Positions 11,112 to 23,100 of a DNA stretch of 64,000 nt are shown piece by piece. This DNA is from Hippasteria phrygiana (Eukaryota > Echinodermata > Asteroidea > Valvatida > Goniasteridae). The notes beneath the pieces were generated by a model, which was not told the DNA's origin, did not search any database, and worked only from the letters and a program-made list of their open reading frames with translations. Every line of letters starts with the position of its first letter. Within the stretch, counting starts at the first letter, position 1. The stretch lies in assembly GCA_037893225.1 (NCBI GenBank), contig JAZGUH010000058.1:930001-994000 (forward strand), read 5' to 3'. A program made the position numbers and the translations under genes.

Positions 11112-14100
11112 TTATTTGACTTTCATCTTGAAGTTGTGTTGGCCGTAGGGGACCACGGGAGTTGGACTTCTTTCAATCAGTTCATCCTCGACGTTCTCCA
11201 GGGCCCACTTGTGACCACAAATCTCCATCGCCTCCCACTCCGTCTGTGAAAGATGAAGAAATTTACTTCATTTTACTTACTAACATCAGTTGTGGTATAA
11301 AGCCCTGTCCGCACTGGACTTATTTTGGTAAAACTTACCGAGAGGATGGGAACTTTTCCCATTTTAAGTCCAGTGCGGACAGCCTAGGACGTTTTCCTCT
11401 CAGTTACTTTTCCCGAGTCCAGCGGTTACTTCTACCGGCCAACTGCTGCCCAGGAAAACTGACCAGGTAACTTTTCCCGAGACGATAAGTCCAGTGCGGA
11501 CAGTGCGTTGCGGTAAAAGCGGCTCAGGAAAGCGTACATCCGGCCCGAGCGCAAGGTCATGCTTCACAGGGAAACCACGCATGCGCTTTGCATTGTTTTA
11601 CCGCGGTGCGGTGCACGTGGTAAGTTTCTAAATTCCAGTGCGTTGTTTCTCTTTTGGTCGCAATCATGGTAGATTTTATTATTGATAAAGTCGGAAGTTT
11701 GATTGGTGCTAAAGACGTAGGCTAGGCCTGCGTGTACACATCGGCCGGAAAAATGAAAAGGCAGGCGTGATTTGGGTCAATCGCGTCAATGTAGAAAGGT
11801 CACGCAAAGCGCCCTCATGAGTCGTTATATTGACAGCTCGGTTACTTCTCCCACGGTCTCGGTAAAATTTTCCCGTGTCGAAAGTCCAAGTGCGGACAGT
11901 GGTCACATTTGACCATTTTTCATTTTACCATCGTCTCGGTAAAACCTTCCAAAAACAAAGTCCAGTGCGGACACGGCTAAAGAGGGCTTCAGAGGTGGAT
12001 CCCGGGGGAGGGGGAATTACTTTTTGCTTGTAAGGACCTACGCATAAAGTACCGCAGCAAACCAGAAAAGCAAAACCCTGTAAAGGTCTCGCTATGCGTG
12101 TACGGGTAAGAACAAAACAAAGAGGTTCAATGGCACCACCAACGTTGATAAAGTGTGTTGCCCCAACACCCCCCCCCCCCTAAAATTTAGTTCGCAGGCG
12201 AAACATTTTGGAGTCAACTTTTTTGGCAAATGTACGAAAAAAAAATTCAGAAACCCCCCCTACAAACAATCCAGGATCCACCCCTGGGCTTCTCATTAGT
12301 CGGAACGTTCCTGTTCTGTTATGAATGTGCATTGTTCTTAGCCCGTTTCCCGACTGGAACACCAATGTTCCAACATGGGATCACCTGCAGTAAGAACAGC
12401 ACGTGTTGAACAGACAATGTGCCTGGTGGAGCGTTCCAAGCATTCCGACTTTGGAGACACTTCTTTACAATCCTTTAGCCTTCAGAATTTCATGCCTGCT
12501 ATTCTGTTTTATTTCACTACGTGTGATAGGTGATAAGCCAATCCGAACTGACCTTAAATGCCTTCATGGGGTCCGGGTTGGCTCCCATTGGCTGGCTCAT
12601 CTGCTGCTGCATCAAGCGCGCCTGGTCGGCCGCTGAAATGATACAATCACCCAGGGTTAGAGTGTGCAATCGGGGCTAATATACCGGCTAATCTGAAAAT
12701 AGTGGGTTCAAGTTCTGAACTGGATCACTTTCAGCATGGTTGCATCATAAAGGGTGGCTATTCAGCTTTCCATTAACCCGAACCTTCCCAAATCCTCCAA
12801 AATCCTCTTTGCCAAATGGAGGATTTTTGCAGGATTGAGGGCATATGAGGATTTTGCCTCTGAAGGAAAATGGAGGATCCAGGTCATCAGGCCCAATCTG
12901 ATGGTGGTTGATTTCGAAGGATTGAGGTCACTAGGGTGTTTACGAAAACCCCCAGAGAATTTTGGAGGATTCATGCAGTGGTCCCCATGATAAGAGGATT
13001 TTGGAGGATTCAGGTTACATGGAGGAAAAAATGATCTTGGGAGTTAGGGTTAATACGTGTACCTTCATAATATATATCCATTCAGTCATAGATAACTCTG
13101 CATCTCTGACAAAAAAAATTATATTTTTTCAAAGTGAACAAAGAAACTGACAGGAGCGGGATTCGAACCTGCGACCTCCGGGTTACCGTACCAGCGCTCA
13201 ACCAACTGAACTATCTCGCCCTATGTTGGCGGTCTCCCAAATTGTCAGTATCTTTGTTCAGGTGGGCGCTAGTCAGAAGTCATAAACCCAGAATTGTGGG
13301 GATCACTCAATGAGGATACGACTAAAGTCGTATCCTCATTGATACGACTAAAGTCGTATCCTCATTGAGTGATCCCCACAATGTCGCTTCCTAGGTTGTA
13401 TCGTAAAAATTGGGCGTGATCCCTGGCTATACGGCATTCTGGGTTTATGACTTCTGACTAGCGCCCACCCGAACAAAGATACTGACAATTTGGGAGACCG
13501 CCAACATAGGGCGAGATAGTTCAGTTGGTTGAGCGCTGGTACGGTAACCCGGAGGTCGCAGGTTCGAATCCCGCTCCTGTCAGTTTCTTTGTTCACTTTG
13601 AAAATGTATTCAAATTTACCTTGTCAGTTTCCCTTGTGGATTGTTTGACGAAAAAATAAAATAAAAATCTTTTGCCAAAGTGGATTAACCCTAACCCCTG
13701 TAACTTTACTAGAAAGTATCTTGAATCAGCAAAAATCCACCTATTTTGTCATGCACAAAAAGTTGGTTTTGGTGACTGCTCAATATGGAGGTACATGTAT
13801 CCTGAATCCATCAAAATCCTGCAGTACCGCTAGGATTACAATCCTCAATCCATCAAAATCTCCCAGTTTTCAATATGGAGGTATCCGGAATCCGCTGAAA
13901 TCCTCCAAGGGGTATGGATTTTGATGGATTTAGGTAGGTTAGGGTTAAAGGAACACGGTGACGCCCAATTACGCTACAAAAAACATTCATCCTAAAATTG
14001 CTACGGTTGGTAAGATCATTCAAAGTAGAATATAACCATGAATATGACCGCTCCTTGAAAATGCACCATTTGTTTGAAAATCATTGATAAAAATCATTTG

Positions 14101-17100
14101 GGGAGGTCAGCTTGGTTTGCGAAAGTCAAACAGTTGGAATTCAGAGTGGTGCCCTTGGCACTTTGGTTGCGTACAGGCTGCACTATAGATACGGCGCCAG
14201 TCTGAATATGCTGATATCAATTATTCATTTCTTCCTCAATTCTCTTTAAATAATAAATATTACAGATTATCCTTAACTCTCTAGGGCATTTTGGCTAGAA
14301 ATCCTGCCAGACGCATCAGATTGCATACTTTGTCACACTGACTTGTGTGCAGAGTGCAGAAAAGTGAAGCTGTCAGCACAGATGTACTGTGCTGTGTCTG
14401 GCAGGGTTAGGGTTATGGTAGAATGTTTACATTAAAAGTCATAACTTCATAATAAGCCAGTTCGGTATTTTAACTGTGCATGTGCACAATGACATTTTAT
14501 CCCAAATGACGCACGTGTTAAATTCAATCAGAATAGGCGTTCGCGTAACATTACGTCTGCAATTTTATCCCAAATAACTTTTGAGATACCGAACTGGCTT
14601 ATATTAACCCACTGTCTTTGGATTGCATTTTTGGTACCCACTGTAGAACAGTCAGGAGATATGCTGAAAGAAAACTATCTGTTCGTGCAACAACTCGAGA
14701 GCCCTGGCTGGCCTACGGATAAGAGTAAAGTGTTGAGCTTACAGTGCTCAAACTGATTTGAGCTTGCCTAGGCGAGCTTCATGTTTGAATGGCCCACAGA
14801 ATTATGCAGACAACTGTTTGCGGCCCTTGTTTGGCAAAACAGCAGTTCTTGACGACGGTCTTTGAGAAAGATACCTGAATGTCCCATCGTTTGCCATTTC
14901 TGTGGCTTTTAATGTGACTGTGTATTAATTTACTTATTCAGTTCTATTTCCGACTCTTAACCCCTTGCGTACGGATGACGCAAATGTGCGCAAAAGAAAT
15001 GCCACTAGGCCGGATGACGCTATTGGCCGCTGTTTGTGCAGTTTCAATAATTGTTTGATTATTGTGTATATGTTACGCTTGACTGCACAAACACATTGTG
15101 GCCGTTTCGCTTGGCTGTCAGAGCCGCCGCGGCACCCCGACGTCTCCCGTAAAATACCGTACTTAACCCTAACCCTCCAGGGCATTTTGGCTAGAAACCC
15201 TGCCAGACGCATCAGATTGCATACTTTGTCACATTGACTTGTGTGCAGAGTGCAGCAAGGTCAAGCTGTCACCACAGATGCACTGTGCTGCGTCTGGCAG
15301 GGTTAGGGTTAAGGGGTTAAGAGTGTAGAAGTTTTGTCATGTAACCTCACCTTAAAGATACTGTGCTCATGTCTTTTGGGCATGCTACTCCGAAAAATAC
15401 GTTTTCAATTAAACTGCAAATTTGTTAGCATTAGGCAAGTAATGAGCTTTCCAATGAGACCAAAAATAGGCTCCTGACAAGTAACAGACGTAATAAGTTT
15501 CAAATTTAGAATCAGGATCGGAACACTCCTAATTCTTAGTGTTAATATATTGGACAATCTTTGTACACAGCACATAATGTAACAATATATTCTTGGAAAA
15601 CCAAATGTGAGTTATTTTCCCATTAAAAAACAGAGTTTGCTTCCATAATTCGTCCGTACGGGGGGGGGGGGGGGGGGATTGAATTGAAATTTTCGTTCGG
15701 AGCCTGGACATATTATATATAGCAGCTTCAAACACTCAAGATACAGCATAAAGTTGTTTACAGCCGTGTTAGTCAGCTAGATACAGATAAATATTAAAGG
15801 TAGCACTTTAACCCTAACTACCCCAAGCCTTACAAACTCCAACAGCAGGTTTTGGTTAAGACAAAGCAGCATTTATTTCCCACAATTGAAAAACAAATAC
15901 TGTAACCTACGTCACACATGGTGTCACCCTTTGTAACATCAGTATTGTGACTTCTATCATCAATAAGGTTCATTTAATAGAAACTCGGTGTATCCCATAC
16001 TTTAACCCTAACCCCCAAGGTAATAACACAGCAGCCTAGTTGCTGGGGGCTTTTTGTTTTTATTTCATTATCTATATTGTAAATATCCCATCAAGTATAA
16101 AAGTAAATCATATTTTTTGTTCTTACCCTTGGACAAATAGAATGAAATTACCCAACCTTCAAGTATGTAAATATACAATAAACAGTCTATACCAACACAG
16201 TGCACTGCAGAGATTTATGACCCCTTTTTCTCAACCCAGCAACTACATGTAATTGGGAACACATGCTTGAAGGAACAATTACCAACACAGCATATACATG
16301 TACCAGCAACTTGAAAAAATATAAACTACCGGTACTTCACTTCCAAGTGCAACAAAATGCACCTGTATACTTTTTCTAAACCCTGCCAAATACAACAGAA
16401 TGCATCAGATTAGGAGACTGCTAAATGCAACAACTTGCAACAACTTTTTACCACTGGTGCATTCTGTTGCATTTAGCAGGGTTAGGGTTAACCCTTTGCG
16501 TACGGATGATGTCTGTGGACGCAAAAAAAAGTGTCACCAGGTCGGATGACGCCATTGGCCGCCGTTTGTGCAGTTTCAATCCATTGTTGGATTATTGTTT
16601 ATGTCATGCTTGACTGCACAAACACATTGTAGTGGTTTGATTTTGGCGGCCAGAACCGCTGCAACACCCCGACGTCTCCCGTAAAATACCGTGCCCAAGG
16701 GGTTAAACAAGTTATTTTAGTATAAAAGAAAAAGTGTAAGTTCCTTTCCACAAATCGCAAAAAAATCCAAGCGTTTTGCGGTGCACACCCCGCTTTTTGT
16801 GACGTTGGTATACATTGAGCCGCATTAAAAGAACAGACCCCAACGTTCAGAATGCCTCATATCAACATCTATGCTTATTCTGTACAAAAAGAAACTTAAC
16901 ACGTTGACTGCCAGCCATAACTTATAGGGCGCCACCACATTGCCATTGTGCAATCTGGACATACAGCACCTGCGTCCATACTGATGAGGTGCTTTCAAGC
17001 CGTCTCTATCGATCACAACCATTCCATACATTGATGTACTCATACTGCCAGCAGCGTATTTGATGCGTCTTCGGTGATGCCAGAGTATCAATTACCATAA

Positions 17101-20100
17101 CAATAGCGTTTGGTTCACTACGAGTATATTCGTAGTGGCAGAATCCGGTACACCCATCACTACGAATATACTCGTAGTCGGCAGTCAACGTGTTAAAGCC
17201 CATTATGTTGGCCAATTGTAAACAGCAATTTCATAGCAATGAATTGAATTTGAAATTTAAACTGTTATGTAACACTTTTTGTCCCAACCTGGTGGAATGA
17301 CCCAACTCTATTTATCGATCCACAAGTACGTTTAAGAACCTTCCGCACCACTCACCATTGTTTTCTCCTAAGATTAATGAGTAGACACTCCGTAGACCGA
17401 AGACATTGAGGAAGTACCAGCTGGCTGAGCTGACCCACGATGCATCTAGAGAAGCAAGCTCCACACCACGTTGGAGCATCGGCTTGAAGCGTAACGTCAG
17501 CGGAAACGGAACTTTGGCTGTAGCAATCAATATCAACAGATTTTAAAAATACAATACATACATGTTTATGTACTATTACACTATTCAAGGATCATTGAAA
17601 ATTTCAGCCAAGTGTGTACCTCACTGCACACTGCAGTGCATGTTCATGCTTGGTTAAGCGGTAAGCCACCACAGAATATGAGATGGTGCAATAGAGTACC
17701 GAAGTGATGACGTAAATCAATGCAATGTTTGGAACTAGAATACATTCTAAACTGCATGTGTTTGGAACCAGTTGCCGCGGCAACCGATGTCAGACTTCGG
17801 TACTCTATTGCTCAGTCATTGTACATGTATTTCAGAGTCTGGTTGTCTACAGGGGGGGGGGGGGAGGAGGGGGAAGTATTAACCGTAACGTCCTAGGTAT
17901 TCATTTGGGGGTAAAGTACTCTATACTACAAAATACTACACAATTTCTCTAATGCTAGTGTAGTATAAGAGTACTGCATACTACAGTTTACTACAAGTAG
18001 TATTCTGTAGCTTTAGGTGAGGTTAGGGTAAAGAAATAAGTTTGATCCTTTAATTGTTGTACGTGTAGTATACATGTACATGTATCAGACAGTATGAACT
18101 AGCCACATATACATGCAGGCAAATGTATAATCGTTTTTGTCTGATCAACCATCAAATTTGTCAACACCGAAGTACTGAAGTGCCTTACTGATTACAAATC
18201 CAGAGAAGGTCCAGTTAATCCATCCTCCGATGACAATCATAGGTAGAATATTAGTCAGGTTTCCCTTCAGCATGTCTGTCAACATCGACGGATCTGGACA
18301 GAGAGGAATATTTTAATGATTCTAAATTGTTTCAGCCATAAAATGGGTTTTTAAAAGCTGTACAAATTTGAAACAGACATTTTAACACAAATCTAATAAA
18401 GGTTTAACATAAAAAAAATTAAAAATAATTAACAATTTTTTTTTTTTACACAATCACGCAATAAAAGTACAAAAAAAACCCCAAAATTTCTAAAAATGTA
18501 ATGAAATGAAAATATTTTTTAAAATCGTGTTTAAAAGACTGGTTAGAAATGGTATTGTGCTGTTTTTACATCTACTGGTTTTAACATCTAGGGATAGAAC
18601 TCAAATTTGAGTTTAATCTTTTAGGCTGCAGTCTAATGCATCACTAACTATTCTAGTGATCTTGAGTCATGGTATTAGTGTTTCTTTAGTGATGAGTCTA
18701 TACTCAGTATCTCTCTCATCAGTCACTGATCAATGTACAAGGTCTTGTCCTATATGCACATGTACCTGCCATAGGGTTTTGTGCAGCCCCTTCTCTCTTC
18801 TGCGTCTTGAAGAATCCTGATTCCTCATTATTGAAGAACTGTTTCCTCATGTTAAAGGACTTCACAGGCAAAAAAAAGAGAAAATAATTACATCAGGCAC
18901 AGTAAAAATAAGCAAGCAGGAAAAGCCGAGGAAATGTGGCGCTCTCAATGGAGAACAGTCTCTCATCACAAAAATTTATTTTTAGATTTATGTACCATTG
19001 GAAAGAACACATCATAAGTTTTAAAATGATGAATTATTAAAATCGGAGCAGTATTAAAAATAAAGTTATGATTTTTGTTTTATTAGATGAGCAGGCACTA
19101 TTGTAGAAATCAAGCGATTAAGTTTGTCCTTCATTTAAGTGAGTGTCGGTGAGTAAAATAACTTTAATAAATTTTTTTTTTTACATTTTATTGTACTAAA
19201 AAAATAAAAAATGAAAACACAGTACGATTTTATTTTAAATACATGTAAACTAGCATTTTAAGCAATAAAATGAAAATGCCTGCAGCTAAAAATGGAAGAA
19301 TGCGACATCCAACTGTTCCCTTGTAAGAATGGCACAAACAGGGTGCCAGGCAATACTTTCTAAGATGGCTGCCACAATTTGTTTCAAGATGGTGACATTG
19401 GAGTCCCCCGATTGATTTGAAACTTGCAATACAAGTAGATCAATTGGGGAGCAGTTTTTTTCCCTTTTTACGGTGCTTCAGATAAGCAAAAAAAAAGGAG
19501 GCAACTTAAAACAAAAATTGAAAAATGCTTATCAGCTGAGACTGACACTTGACCAATGAGGCCCCTAGTGTCCAAAATGTATCGATTTTGTATTTCACTC
19601 TGTCAATAATGTCATAATCTCTGTACGTAACGAGTGGGCCAGTTCTACTACAGTAACATTAACAGATGCTGCCAAATGGCACAAAAAAAAAAAAACAGTG
19701 CCACCAGGCCTGATGACGCCTCCAGCCACTATTTGTGCAGTTATTTTATATGTGCTCGACTGCACAAGCACATTGTGTCCGTTTCGCTTGGCTGCAAAAG
19801 CCGACGTGACACCTCCTGTAAATAACCGTACTCAAGGGGTTTTAACATGTAGATTGACAACAAGTATCTTCAGCTTATTTTACCTGTCTGGGAATGAATT
19901 TTCCATTTTCTCTTAGAAGTCTACTTTTCATCAAAGCTTGACTGAAAGAAAGCAGAAGATAAAATCATATAAATTAATGGTACCAGCTAGATGTACATAA
20001 TGTAATCTTAACCCTAAACTACCCCATGCCTTGCAGTTTCCAACAGCAGGTTTTGTCAAGTTTTGATTGGTTCAGTACTGCAGGGCCTTGGCACCATTAC

Positions 20101-23100
20101 TTTACATGGAGCTACATGTATGATGCCCCAATTTGTCCAAGTCCAAAGAATGTGCCATAGGTAGACTGCACATGGTGGATTTTGACAGGTTGAGGAAGCT
20201 TCCTAGTAAAAATGCCTGAGGGGTCAGCGTTAAATACAACATAACCACCATCAATGTCTTTAAAACTGCTACAGTGAAATGCCGCTATAGCGAACATCGC
20301 GGGATCCACAGATTTTGTTCGGTATAGCGATCGTTCGGTACAGCGATCATTCGGTACAGCGATCGTTCGGTACAGCGATCGATCGGTACAGCGATCGATC
20401 GGTACAGCGATCGTTCAGTACAGCGATTTCCAGCCGCCGGTTACTTAAGGACGACTTATTGAATCGTGTAATTACATTTTCATACATTGTACTTTCTAAG
20501 CTTACCGAATTCTAAAGCAATAGTTGGCTTTTCCCTTTTTGGGGAAATAATATCCATCTGTCACTCTTCAACATAAAGCTGCGGCCGTTTGAGAATTACA
20601 AACAGCCCAAATGCCGAGTACATTTTAAAAAATCAGTTGCCCCTTTTTTCTAACAACAATGTTCGGTAAGTTTTGTACACAAAATTTGGGAGCCAAGGAT
20701 GGTGTTCGGTATAGCCGAATGTTTGGTATAGCGGTGTTCAGTATAGCAGCGTTATGTTCATGCTTTCGGGGTATATCACCCTGAAAAATCCAAACTGAAT
20801 TGGTTCTTTGTTAGCAAGCGAACCAGTCTTCACGATGTTGGTAGAGGCTAATATCAAAATTGGACTATTGAACTGCAGGCAGAGATGATGCCAAGTACAT
20901 TTACACTTTTTGTTGGTGGTTTGCATAGTGGTTTGTCAATGGTGTTAAGGCGCCCTCTGTCGACAGCAAATGTCAAACTTTGGAGTGGTGAATCCTGTGG
21001 TATTGGTAAGCGATATTCTTGTAAAATTTCACCATTTTGACTTTCGAGTGACATTTCAAGGAACTGAACCTAGCCTTCGTGTACACAGCCATATCAAGAT
21101 AAGGCATATGAAATGTTGTGCCATAAAATTTTGTGACGAGTACGAGAGTTTTGCGCCTATTAATTGTTCCCCCCCCCCCTCAGATATTTGAAATCAAAGT
21201 CGACCGGTTGTAAAACTCGGCATGTAGGGCTGCCGTTGGAGTAGGGCTGTAATGGTGCCAGTAAAAAGCCAGAAGTTAAAAAAGGAACCATTTACACTAC
21301 AGCCCTATTTGTAAAGGCTAGTTCCTGCCGTTCGAGCGCAAGATTGAGTTTTGCGTGTCAAGAACAGACTAGCCCTAGAAGGACGCCATGATATGGCGTC
21401 CTAGCGCACAAGACTGCAAAACAGTCCTATGCTAGAAACCGAGGTTCAAAAATCACACTTTACCGGCATAAATATTCTTGGCATCATCTCCGTCTACAGT
21501 TCAACAGCCCATCTCCCCGGTAGGAAAGAAATATTTCTCCAAGAATGTCAAGAACAGGAGATATTTGCGGCTCAAAATTGGGCGATTGTGTAGTGTAGGG
21601 CCCTGTTCCCTTACTATAAGGGAACAAAAATCCACTTTTAGGTTATTGGAATTGCCAAACTAGTTAATGACATTGCAAACCAACAGGTATGCCCTAATAA
21701 AGGGCAGGGTTTTAGTTTTGAGGGAAATTTTGGGGTAAAGCGGCGATATGAGGACGACAAAACGCAACGCGAAAATAAAGATGGCGATCACCGCGACGCT
21801 GCACAGTAAACACGCAAAACCGCGTTCATTCGCATAGCAACTGCCGTAAAGCGCGCAAGAAAATTGCATTTTCTACCGAAATAAACTGTTCAAAATTACA
21901 AAAAAACGATGTCAATAGAATTAAGAGAAGTCTGCTTTAGGTTGAAAAAGTCATTTTGGAATGAGACAAAATACCCTTGACTCTAATTTCATTAAAAACT
22001 AAAGAGGGGCCCTACACTACACAATCGCCCAAAATCGCCCAAAACACGAGGAGTAATACCTTGTCCACACGTCTTGAACGTTTATCAACAACAGAGGGCG
22101 CAATTTACAGGCGGTCACTATGCGACGTGTGCACCGCGGCCGTGCACGGCGACTGTAAATTGCGCCCTCTTTTGATGAACATTATAGATGTGGGTATTGC
22201 TCCTCTTGTTTGTGAAGTCAGCGTCGCGTCGAGACGATTTTGCGCCGCAAATATCTCCTGTTCTTAACATTCTTGGAGGAATATTTCTATCCTACCGTGG
22301 AGATGGGCTGTTGAACTGTGGATGGAGATGAAGCCAAGAATATTTATGCAGTTAAAGTGTGATTTTTGAACCTCGGTTTCTAGCATAGGATATAGGACTG
22401 TTTTGCAGTCTTGTGCGCTAGGACGCCATATCATGGGGTCCTTTCTAGGGCTAGAACAGACCGCCCGAACCCAGCCCGAACGCAAAACACAGTCAACACA
22501 CTGTCAACACTGCCAAAACACATTCTTACAGTGTCTTAACTGACAAATGCAGTACAAAACCATAAAGTATGGGTCAACACGAGATTTGGGCTTAAAAATG
22601 GGAGGTTAAACGTCTGAAAATGCGATTTCGGAAAGAGTTCCATATCCGGACATATTGAAATCATGATTGCCATCTGCCTTTTATTCATTGAAATAAGGCA
22701 TGAATAAAGACAAACATTTTGAGAAAATGTCAGTTTTAAGCATTTCTGTCATAATCTGGAGTCCAAGTCCAATTTGTGTAAAAAGATAATCACACATTTT
22801 TTACCATACACATTATTTTCAGGGACCGAAATATCCCTGCTTTAAATCAAAGATATGTGAAAAGGGTATCGCTCAACTCATGACAGATATTTAGCATAAA
22901 ATCAATTAATATTTGGACTGGTTCACAGTGCCATAGGTTTGTGTATAAATTACATGGTTTGTTTGGCCTCCATCCAAACCCACAATGCATTGAGAATGTC
23001 GAAAAGGTTTATTGTGTTTATAATTATAGTATACTTATAGGTTTGTACTTGTGACAGAAAAATGTGAATAAACCATTTACCCATCCGAAACTTGCTGCAG

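Noticed and set aside
13508..13583. Functional tRNA gene
   Set aside because: The B-box is good, but the acceptor and anticodon stems pair poorly and the copy is part of an inverted SINE pair.
15160..15320. Interstitial telomere (TTAGGGTTAGGG)
   Set aside because: The motif is only one or two units long and marks the ends of TTAA MITEs, not an array.
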